This document shows positions 57,501 through 64,000 of a DNA stretch of 64,000 bases, piece after piece. Position numbers and translations under genes: made by a program. The notes under the pieces were generated by a model, which did no database searches, was not told where the DNA came from, and saw only the letters and a list, made by a program, of their open reading frames with translations. The stretch covers positions 425,442 to 489,441 of the forward strand of contig NZ_NEGH01000001.1 of NCBI RefSeq assembly GCF_002135375.1. Direction: 5' to 3'. The first letter of the stretch is position 1, and each line of letters opens with the position of its first letter. The DNA comes from Acinetobacter sp. ANC 4558 (GTDB lineage: Bacteria > Pseudomonadota > Gammaproteobacteria > Pseudomonadales > Moraxellaceae).

Positions 57501-58061
57501 CAAAGTGGTTCAATGCAAGCAATTGGCTATAGCTTGTATATGGAAATGCTTGAAAGGGCAACAAAGGCAATTCAAAATGGAAAAACCCCCAATTTTGATA
57601 CCCCTTTATCATTAACAGCTGAAATTAATTTACATATGCCCGCATTGATCCCTGATGATTATTTGGGGGATGTGCATCAAAGATTACTATTTTATAAACG
57701 AATTAGTAATTCAGATACTCAAGAGAAACTTGATCATATTCGTATGGAGTTAATCGATCGTTTTGGAATACCACCTGAGGCTGTTAAACAGTTGTTTTCA
57801 GTTCATCAAATTCGATTAAAGGCGGAGCAGCTTGGGATTACAAAAGTTGATATGAATACCAATGGCGGCTATATTGAGTTTTCACCAGATACACCTGTAC
57901 AAGCGATCACGATTATTCAGATGATGCAAAAACATCCGACCTATTTTAGAATGGAGGGAGGACAGCGTTTAAAAGTGATGATAGTGTTGGAGGATTATCA
58001 AAAAAGAATTCAATTTATTCATGATGTTTTAAATCAGTTACTTAAAGAGTTACACCTTTAG
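54600..58061 (+). CDS. mfd: Transcription-repair coupling factor Mfd
   Basis: A 1153-residue ATP-dependent translocase that removes stalled RNA polymerase and recruits UvrA. Order: UvrB-like N-terminal part (about 1-350), linker, RNA-polymerase-interacting CarD-like domain (about 480-560), RecG-like helicase with Walker A GDVGFGKTEVA (from 633) and D734-E-E-H737, and the C-terminal TRCF domain. Motifs such as TATPIPRTLNMA and QLRGRVGRS are intact. Length matches E. coli (1148). Weak ribosome binding site, start from homology. Confidence 0.97.
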   Translation: MFRQEISELNLNQLKAGEKRWIGNLQGSAAALLFKEISQKTKKLLVIIAHNNQHLSQLESEFEFYGLTPVIFPDWEILPYDRLSPHQDIVSERLAILSNMPQQGILLISSTTLTQRVAPTSWVLGEHFDIQVGQKFSLEQQKLNLIQAGYHLVDTVYDHGEFAVRGSIIDIYASGQESPIRIDLFDDEVETLKFFDPETQRTTETLEYFKILPAKEFPLKQGRATFRERYADMFPTANPKKNPIYQDVLDGIASSGVEHYFPLFFKEDVMETQSSLLSYLPCHSIVITDGQIEDELDRYWKEISIRYEERRHNIDQPLLAPEHLFLQKKLILEQLNQFRRIISSAEPYHNKAGVLNTDTDVPPRLAVDQKLEHPFTAVKKYIDNTNYPVLLVAESAGRREALRDALRESLGDIPIVESFMHFQQSLQCIAITNAPLDRGLVLRNKMSVISENQLYEHRVVQRRRKRQQEVSEEFLIRSLTELSLGAPVVHIDYGVGRYAGLVTLSIDDQDHEFLQLDYADDAKVYVPVTNLHLISRYSGGDPDLAPLHKLGTDAWSKAKRKALEQIHDVAAELLHIQARRQSKPGFGFELDEKLYMQFSSGFAYEETLDQANAIEATLDDMRQAKPMDRLVCGDVGFGKTEVAMRAAFVAVQNNKQVAVLVPTTLLAQQHYESFKDRFADWPVRIEVLSRFGSSKAHLKTIQDLAEGKVDIVIGTHKILQESIQFKNLGLMIVDEEHRFGVRDKERIKAMRADVDMLTLTATPIPRTLNMAFSGMRDLSIIATPPARRLAVKTFVQESTNDSIKEAILRELLRGGQVYFLHNEVDTIERTAESLRELVPEARVAVAHGQMRERELEQVMQQFYHKEYNVLVCSTIVETGIDVPNANTIIIERADKLGLAQLHQLRGRVGRSHHQAYAYLLVPSIKGLKGDAEKRLDAIARASTLGAGFMLATEDLEIRGAGDLLGEQQSGSMQAIGYSLYMEMLERATKAIQNGKTPNFDTPLSLTAEINLHMPALIPDDYLGDVHQRLLFYKRISNSDTQEKLDHIRMELIDRFGIPPEAVKQLFSVHQIRLKAEQLGITKVDMNTNGGYIEFSPDTPVQAITIIQMMQKHPTYFRMEGGQRLKVMIVLEDYQKRIQFIHDVLNQLLKELHL

Positions 58062-58275
58062 AGATTTAATTTTGTTAGAAACTCGGTTAATATTTACGGA
58101 ATAATTATGAATATATTCTTAGATTTTTAAAATGAATTATTATAGATAGGAATATGATCGAGTTCATAACAAAAGGTTATTTATTTGTACTAAAACACGT
58201 TATATAGAATATTCACACCCTTTGGGATGTGATAGTATTAACCATCATTCTAATTTTTACATCATTGATAAAGAT

Positions 58276-58710
58276 ATGTTTAGTTTGCATCCACAACTTG
58301 CTCAAGACACTTTTTATGTCGGCGACTTTCCATTGTCAACATGTCGTTTAATGAATGATATGCAGTTTCCTTGGCTCATTCTTATTCCGCGTGTTGCAGG
58401 AATTACCGAATTATATGAATTAAGTCAGGCAGATCAAGAACAATTTTTAAGAGAGTCTAGTTGGTTATCTAGCCAACTTGCGCGTGTGTTTCGCGCAGAT
58501 AAGATGAATGTTGCTGCATTAGGAAATATGGTGCCACAATTGCACTTTCATCATGTCGTTCGTTATCAGAATGATATTGCGTGGCCAAAACCTGTTTGGG
58601 GAACACCGGCAGTACCTTATAGTAATGAGGTATTAGCACATATGCGTCAGACTTTAATGTTGGCTTTACGTGGTCAAGGCGATATGCCATTTGACTGGAG
58701 AATGGATTGA
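58276..58710 (+). CDS. HIT-family protein
   Basis: A 144-residue histidine-triad-type protein. The N-terminus MFSLHPQLAQDTFYVGD and the motif PQLHFHHVVR match the single-domain HIT proteins of Pseudomonadales; the motif has three His, with the last position of the canonical triad altered, so hydrolase activity is uncertain. ATG 58276 replaces the longer frame from 58222, which lacks homology at its start. Sits alone between mfd and the cyclase, with its own terminator. Confidence 0.85.
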   Translation: MFSLHPQLAQDTFYVGDFPLSTCRLMNDMQFPWLILIPRVAGITELYELSQADQEQFLRESSWLSSQLARVFRADKMNVAALGNMVPQLHFHHVVRYQNDIAWPKPVWGTPAVPYSNEVLAHMRQTLMLALRGQGDMPFDWRMD

Positions 58711-58716
58711 TATTAT

Positions 58717-58740
58717 AAAGCCATGATCTTCATGGCTTTT
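58717..58740 (+). terminator. Terminator after the HIT gene
   Basis: aaagccatga (58717-58726) and tcatggcttt (58730-58739), three-base loop, one further T. Confidence 0.85.
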
Positions 58741-58761
58741 TAAGCCGTTATAGAGGTGAAA

Positions 58762-60225
58762 ATGGTCTCTTTTGGTAATTGGATAGATCGAGAGCCAAGT
58801 CGGTTTGAGTATCTGCACCGAATTATTGCCTATTTAAGCTTAGGGCTTATTCTTGTTGTATATCATTTCACTTCTAATGGAACGAATTATCAGGCTTATG
58901 TTCCATTTTTTTTGATCGGATTGTTATTAGTTACGCCAAAAATTTGTCGTTGGATTGAGTTTAAATATAATAAGAACTTTAAAACCTATAGCCTTTTTAT
59001 TATTGATATTGCAGTTATTTCCGTGTATTTATCGGCTGTGCATTTAAATTTGGTTCTTACATTATTAATACTTTTTGCCATATTATATGTATTAATTCAT
59101 ATAGAAATTCCATTTTCGGTTGCCTCATTGGCAGGATTGTTTGGCGTTACTTTATTTTATTTATGTAATATTTTTATTTTTGGTTTTGGTCATTATTTTG
59201 AAATGCCGACGACAGAACTCACTATTCTGGCTTTTCTATGTATGATTTGTTATTTGGGTATGGGAAGCTTGTATCAAGCTCGTCGGGTTCAAGTTGCATT
59301 AAGTCAGCAAGAGTATTATTACTCGCAGATGCACCGTTATATGGAGTTTTCGAACCAATTAAGTCGTTATGCGCCTTTGCAATTATGGCAATCAATTATG
59401 AAAGGTGAGTCTGAGGCGAAAATTGAATATAAACGTAAAAAAATCACGGTCTTTTTTTCAGATATCCAAGGCTTTACAGAATTATCAGAAACGTTGATTC
59501 CTGATGATTTAGCATTTCTTTTGAATGATTATTTAAGTCATATGACCGAAATAGCAAAGCAATATGAAGCGACTGTAGATAAATTTATGGGCGATGCTAT
59601 TTTAATCTTTTTTGGTGACCCAAATACGCAAGGGGTTGATCAGGATGCTAAAACTTGTGTGGATATGGCCCTAGCAATGCGTCAGCAAATGAAGCTATTA
59701 AGAGAGCGTTGGTTAAAAATGGGATATCCAGCATTGCATATTCGTATGGGTGTGAGTACAGGCTATTGTCACGTGGGAAATTACGGTACAGCACATCGTA
59801 TGGCATATACTATTGTTGGTCATGATGTGAATTTGGCAGCACGTTTACAAAGTGCTGCTGAAGTTGATGAAATTTTAATTTCAGAAGATACCTACAAATT
59901 TGTAAAAGATAGCTATATGTGCGCACCTAGAGAGCCAATTTATTTGAAAGGTATTCAGGCTCCAGTAAAAACCTGGCAGGTTATGGAAAAGTATAAAGCT
60001 GAAAGAATGGATTATCAGCGTTGGTTTGACTATGAATATAAAGGTTTTAATTTATTATTAAATTTAGATGAAGTTCAAAACTTTGAGTATGCTGAATTGG
60101 TGAAAATTTTAGAAAAAATGATTGAACGAATTAAAATGCAACAAACTTTGACGAATGCTCAAGGAGTTGTAAAATTACGTTTAGAAGATGAAGTGATTTT
60201 AAGTGTTGATGAAAAACAGGTTTAG
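58762..60225 (+). CDS. Membrane-bound class III adenylate cyclase (CavA-like)
   Basis: A 487-residue protein with an N-terminal block of about six membrane helices (20-165) and a class III nucleotide cyclase domain (about 215-385). The metal-binding aspartates are visible in FFSDIQGFTE and DKFMGDAIL, and the Lys in VDKFMGD is the adenine-specifying residue, so ATP is the expected substrate. The transition-state region NLAARLQSAAE is intact. In A. baumannii a cyclase of this type (CavA) supplies cAMP to Vfr. ATG 58762 with GAGGTG in front; the longest frame starts two codons earlier at GTG. Monocistronic with terminator. Confidence 0.9.
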   Translation: MVSFGNWIDREPSRFEYLHRIIAYLSLGLILVVYHFTSNGTNYQAYVPFFLIGLLLVTPKICRWIEFKYNKNFKTYSLFIIDIAVISVYLSAVHLNLVLTLLILFAILYVLIHIEIPFSVASLAGLFGVTLFYLCNIFIFGFGHYFEMPTTELTILAFLCMICYLGMGSLYQARRVQVALSQQEYYYSQMHRYMEFSNQLSRYAPLQLWQSIMKGESEAKIEYKRKKITVFFSDIQGFTELSETLIPDDLAFLLNDYLSHMTEIAKQYEATVDKFMGDAILIFFGDPNTQGVDQDAKTCVDMALAMRQQMKLLRERWLKMGYPALHIRMGVSTGYCHVGNYGTAHRMAYTIVGHDVNLAARLQSAAEVDEILISEDTYKFVKDSYMCAPREPIYLKGIQAPVKTWQVMEKYKAERMDYQRWFDYEYKGFNLLLNLDEVQNFEYAELVKILEKMIERIKMQQTLTNAQGVVKLRLEDEVILSVDEKQV

Positions 60226-60271
60226 TAAAATAATTTTTATGAATGATTTAGTTTTAGTTTGTTCATTTCTA

Positions 60272-60300
60272 AAAAAACCACGCATACGCGTGGTTTTTTA
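60272..60300. terminator. Terminator between cyclase and isc operon
   Basis: aaccacgc (60276-60283) pairs with gcgtggtt (60288-60295) extended by A and T runs on both sides; serves convergent genes. Confidence 0.92.
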
Positions 60301-60311
60301 TCAAATATAAA

Positions 60312-60650
60312 TCAATGATTTTCAGAAGCATGATTGATGGTATATTTAGGAATTTCGACTTCTAAATCTTCATCTACAATTTTAACTTGGCAAGAAAGTC
60401 GAGAGTCTGGTTCTAGTCCCCAAGCGCGGTCAAGAAGATCTGCTTCGACATCATTCATTTCAGTTAGACTATCAAATCCTCTACGAACAATGACATGACA
60501 AGTGGTACATGCACAAGACATATCACAAGCATGTTCAATTTTAATGCCATTTTTAAGCATGCTTTCGCAAAGGTTGGCATTTTGTTCAACTTCAAACTCA
60601 GCACCTTCAGGGCAGATTTGCGCATGTGGGAGAATTTTGATACGTGGCAT
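60312..60650 (-). CDS. fdx: ISC [2Fe-2S] ferredoxin
   Basis: A 112-residue adrenodoxin-type ferredoxin of the isc operon, electron donor for Fe-S cluster assembly. Cluster ligands are Cys42, Cys48, Cys51 and Cys87, at the same numbers as in E. coli Fdx; Cys46 is the extra conserved cysteine of this family. Last gene of the isc run in the window, on the minus strand, 15 bases after hscA. Confidence 0.96.
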   Translation of the reverse strand: MPRIKILPHAQICPEGAEFEVEQNANLCESMLKNGIKIEHACDMSCACTTCHVIVRRGFDSLTEMNDVEADLLDRAWGLEPDSRLSCQVKIVDEDLEVEIPKYTINHASENH

Positions 60651-60665
60651 AGCTTTACCTATAAA

Positions 60666-62525
60666 TTAGTTTGAATTTGACCAATCTTCAAGTTTTGTAC
60701 CTTTTAGCGCAGCATCGATATGTTGATTCATACGAAGTGCAGCAAAAGCATCACTATAAATTTTTAACTGTTCTACAGCATGCTCAATTATGTCAATTTG
60801 ATCGAATTCTAATTGTGCAATTAATGCTGTTTTTGCTGTAGTAAGCTTATCAAGCTGAACTTGGCTTAGCAGATGGCTATCTGCTTTTAAAGCTTGTTCT
60901 AGTGCTTCGAGCTCACGCTTTGCTTCAATTTTCGTTTCATGTAAATGACGTAAATGTTTATCTTCTTCAGCAAATTTGAAACCATCTAATAATAAACGTT
61001 CGGTATCTGCATCAGATAAGCCGTAAGAAGGTTTAATGTCAATTTGTGCTTGTACACCCGATGTTGTTTCTTTGGCAGAGACGCTGAGTAAGCCATCTGC
61101 ATCAACTTGAAAAGTGACTTCAATTCGTGCTTGTCCTGCTGTCATTGGTGGAATGCCTCTAAGAACGAAGCGTCCCAAACTACGGCAATGCTCAACTAAA
61201 TCACGCTCACCTTGCACAACATGGATCAGCATAGCTGTTTGTCCGTCTTGATAAGTCGTAAACTCTTGGCGACGGGCTACAGGAATTGCAGTATTGCGAG
61301 AGATCAGTCGCTCGACTAATCCTCCCATTGTTTCTAAACCAAGAGAGAGTGGGGTGACATCAAGGAGTAAAGCAGCATCTGAGGTATTACCGATCAGTTG
61401 ATTGGCTGTAATTGCAGCACCAATAGCGACAACTTCATCTGGATTAATCGTACAAAGTGGTTCCTGATTAAATACATTGCGTACTGCATTTTGGACAGCA
61501 TATGAACGGGTAGATCCTCCGACAAGCACAATGTTTTGAATGTCAGAAATTTCTAATTTTGCGTCACGTAAAACTCGATGACACACTTGAATTGTCTTAT
61601 CTATCGCTACTTTAATAATTTCATCAAACGTTGAACGATCAAGTGTGATTGAATGTTCTAAAACTTGTAATTGGGTTGATTGGTGCTCGGTGAGTGCTTC
61701 TTTTGCTTTGCGGGCTGCCATTAAAACATGTGAATATTCAATATCATCTAAGAGTTCTATGTTGCGCTGTTTTTTTGCCCATTTAACAATAAGTCGGTCT
61801 AAATCATCACCACCTAAAGCAGTGTGTCCACCTGTTGCAAGTACTTCAAAAACACCTTGAGAGAAACGTAAGACCGATACATCAAAGGTACCACCACCTA
61901 AATCATAAATGACATAATTTTGATCGGTTGCTAAATTGGTTGCTTGATCTAAGCCGTAAGCAACTGCTGCTGCGGTAGGTTCATTGAGTAAACGAAGTAC
62001 ATTTAGACCAGCAAGTTGTGCGGCATCTCTTGTCGCTTGACGTTGAGCTTCATCAAAATAGGCAGGTACAGTAATGACAGCACCATTAATCGGGTTTTTT
62101 AGACTGTCTTCAGCTCGAATTTTAAGTTGTTTTAGAATTTCAGCAGAAATTTCAACAGGTGTTTTACGACCTTGTGCTGTTTCAAATGCTGGCATTTGGT
62201 TGTCATCACCCATCAGGCGATAAGGGTGTTGAAATTTGATATCCGACTTTGAGCGACCCATAAAACGTTTTACAGAAGCGATTGTATTTTGTGGATCAGT
62301 GGTTATAAGTGATTTCGCATGCTCACCGTGAATAACTTCATTTTTACTATAGTGAACAATGGATGGAAGTAACACACGACCTTTTTCGTCATTCAATACT
62401 TTAGGTTGACCAGATAAAATCGTTGCAACCAATGAATGGGTAGTACCTAAGTCAATACCGATTGCAATACGATGCTCATGTGGTGCACTTGATTGACCAG
62501 GTTCTGCAATTTGCAAGAGCGCCAT
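60666..62525 (-). CDS. hscA: Fe-S chaperone HscA (Hsp70 family)
   Basis: A 619-residue specialised DnaK homologue. The ATPase domain starts with [13 protein letters not shown] and contains [32 protein letters not shown] and [12 protein letters not shown]; the substrate domain follows from about 385. With HscB it releases Fe-S clusters from IscU through the LPPVK motif, which is present in the IscU here. Follows hscB at 40 bases. Cytoplasmic. Confidence 0.97.
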   Translation of the reverse strand: MALLQIAEPGQSSAPHEHRIAIGIDLGTTHSLVATILSGQPKVLNDEKGRVLLPSIVHYSKNEVIHGEHAKSLITTDPQNTIASVKRFMGRSKSDIKFQHPYRLMGDDNQMPAFETAQGRKTPVEISAEILKQLKIRAEDSLKNPINGAVITVPAYFDEAQRQATRDAAQLAGLNVLRLLNEPTAAAVAYGLDQATNLATDQNYVIYDLGGGTFDVSVLRFSQGVFEVLATGGHTALGGDDLDRLIVKWAKKQRNIELLDDIEYSHVLMAARKAKEALTEHQSTQLQVLEHSITLDRSTFDEIIKVAIDKTIQVCHRVLRDAKLEISDIQNIVLVGGSTRSYAVQNAVRNVFNQEPLCTINPDEVVAIGAAITANQLIGNTSDAALLLDVTPLSLGLETMGGLVERLISRNTAIPVARRQEFTTYQDGQTAMLIHVVQGERDLVEHCRSLGRFVLRGIPPMTAGQARIEVTFQVDADGLLSVSAKETTSGVQAQIDIKPSYGLSDADTERLLLDGFKFAEEDKHLRHLHETKIEAKRELEALEQALKADSHLLSQVQLDKLTTAKTALIAQLEFDQIDIIEHAVEQLKIYSDAFAALRMNQHIDAALKGTKLEDWSNSN

Positions 62526-62565
62526 TGTGTTACATCCTTTGAAACTAAATTATTAAAACAAAAAA

Positions 62566-63081
62566 TTAAAAATCATCATCTAAGTCAAAGCTATCATCAT
62601 CAAGTAAGCGATCATTTGATTTGTCGATGTCAGCCATTACTTTAACAAAAAAACGTAATTTACGTACAGTATCACGTGATTCTGACCAGTCTTCAGCATC
62701 GTAATCTATTTTAAATTCACGAGAAAGACTATCAATCCATTGCTGAACTTCAACTTTAAGTGATGCAAGTTCATCTACATTACGTGCGTCATCAAGTTGT
62801 TCGCGAATTTCTAAAGCATGCTGTAGAAATTCAAAATCGCTAATTGATTGATCTAAGTGATAATCTTGTTTCTTGAGTTTAAGTAAATATCCAGCACGAC
62901 TATCAATATTTGATAACGCTTTAAAAGCATGATTAATTTCACTAGACTTAATTAAAGCTTCATCTTTATTCGATGCTTTGTCTGGGTGATAGAGTTGTTG
63001 CAGTTTTAAGAATTCAGATTTGAGTACAGCTAAATCAATATCAAGAGAAACTGGAAGATTAAATAACTCAAAATGATTCAT
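62566..63081 (-). CDS. hscB: Fe-S co-chaperone HscB
   Basis: A 171-residue J-protein: N-terminal J-domain with HPD in LYHPDKASN (about 1-75) and a C-terminal helical domain that binds IscU. ATG 63081 (MNHFELFNLP) is the family start; the longer frame begins at a TTG nine codons upstream. In the isc cluster between iscA and hscA. The C-terminus is acidic. Confidence 0.94.
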   Translation of the reverse strand: MNHFELFNLPVSLDIDLAVLKSEFLKLQQLYHPDKASNKDEALIKSSEINHAFKALSNIDSRAGYLLKLKKQDYHLDQSISDFEFLQHALEIREQLDDARNVDELASLKVEVQQWIDSLSREFKIDYDAEDWSESRDTVRKLRFFVKVMADIDKSNDRLLDDDSFDLDDDF

Positions 63082-63181
63082 GGGAGATTGATCCGCAATA
63101 ATTTGCAAAGTTATGCGATAAATATAATTAAAACAGTGAAAAATCCACTGTTTTAATTGAGAGAGCGCGAAATTCTAGAGG

Positions 63182-63502
63182 TTATATGGTAAAAGATTCA
63201 CCACAACCACATTCACCTTTTTTATTCGGGTTATTGAACTCAAAGCCCTCATTTAAGCCATTTTTTACATAGTCCATTTCAAGACCATCTAAATAAACTA
63301 AACTTTTAGGGTCGATGAAAACTTTTACGCCAAATTGTTCGAAAACTTCATCGTGTGAATCTGTATCATCTACAAATTCCAAAACATATGCGAGACCTGA
63401 ACAGCCTGAAGTTTTCACACCCACGCGAATACCTTCACCCTTACCACGACTCTTCAGGTAATTGCCGATATGAGTTGCAGCATTTTCTGTTAAATGGATC
63501 AT
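63182..63502 (-). CDS. iscA: Fe-S assembly A-type carrier IscA
   Basis: A 106-residue A-type carrier. The three metal/cluster cysteines are visible in [10 protein letters not shown] and the C-terminal [12 protein letters not shown] 63502 is preferred because GGGAG lies directly upstream; the longer frame starts at a TTG that is part of that ribosome binding region. Between iscU and hscB. Confidence 0.96.
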   Translation of the reverse strand: MIHLTENAATHIGNYLKSRGKGEGIRVGVKTSGCSGLAYVLEFVDDTDSHDEVFEQFGVKVFIDPKSLVYLDGLEMDYVKNGLNEGFEFNNPNKKGECGCGESFTI

Positions 63503-63537
63503 GAAAACTCCCAAGAATCAGTAGTGAACTTTAGTGG

Positions 63538-63924
63538 TTAAACATTCGCTTTTTTGCTGCGATAATCTTGTACAGCAGCTTTAATTGCATCTTCTGCAAG
63601 TACTGAACAATGCACTTTTACTGGTGGTAAGGCCAGCTCATTTGCAATATCAATGTTCTTGATTGCTTGAGCTTCATCTAAAGTTTTACCCTTTAGCCAC
63701 TCTGTAACCAATGAGCTCGATGCAATTGCAGAACCACAACCATAAGTTTTAAAGCGTGCTTCTTCAATAATTCCAGAATCACTCACTTGAATTTGTAAAC
63801 GCATAACGTCACCACACGCAGGTGCACCGACCATACCTGTACCAACATTTTCTGCATTTTTATCTAAAACACCAACGTTACGTGGGTTTTCATAATGATC
63901 AATTACTTTTTCGCTATAAGCCAT
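63538..63924 (-). CDS. iscU: Fe-S scaffold IscU
   Basis: A 128-residue scaffold protein on which IscS and cysteine-derived sulfur build [2Fe-2S] clusters. Ligands Cys37, Cys63, Cys106 and Asp39 are all present, and LPPVK (99-103) is the HscA recognition motif. Next upstream gene, iscS and probably iscR, lies beyond the right edge. The window ends 76 bases after the start codon. Confidence 0.97.
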   Translation of the reverse strand: MAYSEKVIDHYENPRNVGVLDKNAENVGTGMVGAPACGDVMRLQIQVSDSGIIEEARFKTYGCGSAIASSSLVTEWLKGKTLDEAQAIKNIDIANELALPPVKVHCSVLAEDAIKAAVQDYRSKKANV

Positions 63925-64000
63925 GTTGCTTCTCCAAACCTCAGGGTCAGCCTATATATAAAATATGGGGATGAAATTGAATTTTACAAAGAGATAATCA

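Overview
The window looks like a chromosomal segment of an Acinetobacter species (Moraxellaceae). The DNA is AT-rich throughout. Markers pointing there are a BlsA-type BLUF photoreceptor with that family's signature residues, an OXA-24/40-like class D beta-lactamase, a CavA-like membrane adenylate cyclase, FxsA with a Met-rich tail, DapC/GlnD and AlaA genes typical of the group, and a VgrG of the Acinetobacter type. The species cannot be named from this sequence alone.

Layout. 1-2.6 kb: tail of an unidentified gene, a lipoprotein OXA carbapenem-hydrolysing-type beta-lactamase, a long gene-free stretch and two small unknown genes. 2.8-5.5 kb: aconitase B. 5.5-9.3 kb: a decayed accessory zone holding transposase remnants of at least two families (IS5, IS3; possibly IS6), a COG3910-type ATPase cut by an in-frame stop, a YodC-like small protein and a 39-residue ORF. 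9.4-15.5 kb: an orphan VgrG island of type VI secretion, with VgrG, a DUF4123 adaptor, an unknown 119-residue protein, a Tox-REase-5 nuclease effector and its Imm52 immunity protein, then an IS5-type transposase scar, the C-terminal stub of what may be a lost effector and a Sel1-repeat lipoprotein that may be an orphan immunity gene. No T6SS core genes are present in the window.

15.8-31 kb is mostly core: a DASS dicarboxylate transporter, the kdsD-kdsC-lptC-lptA-lptB operon for Kdo synthesis and LPS transport, YigZ plus a hexapeptide acyltransferase, a zinc alcohol dehydrogenase, a tandem UspA protein, an O-methyltransferase, an M15-like lipoprotein, ferredoxin FdxA, a DUF815 ATPase, a patatin/kinase-like gene pair, and a Leu-Trp-Leu tRNA array. 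31-53 kb: GloB, periplasmic asparaginase, AlaA, MsrB-glutathione peroxidase, oleate hydratase, DapC, GlnD, PurT, a Crp/Fnr regulator divergent from an Mpo1-like membrane protein, FxsA, LysE, MetK and transketolase. 53-64 kb: BlsA-like photoreceptor, Mfd, a HIT protein, a class III adenylate cyclase, and the downstream half of the isc operon (iscU, iscA, hscB, hscA, fdx) on the minus strand.

The most distinctive content is the VgrG effector/immunity island (9.4-15.5 kb), the OXA gene with conserved OXA-24-type active-site bridge residues, the phospholipase/kinase pair and the tRNA-Trp of unusual body between two identical tRNA-Leu genes. Several start codons were moved inward from the longest reading frame because a better Shine-Dalgarno sequence or the family N-terminus supports it; this is stated entry by entry.
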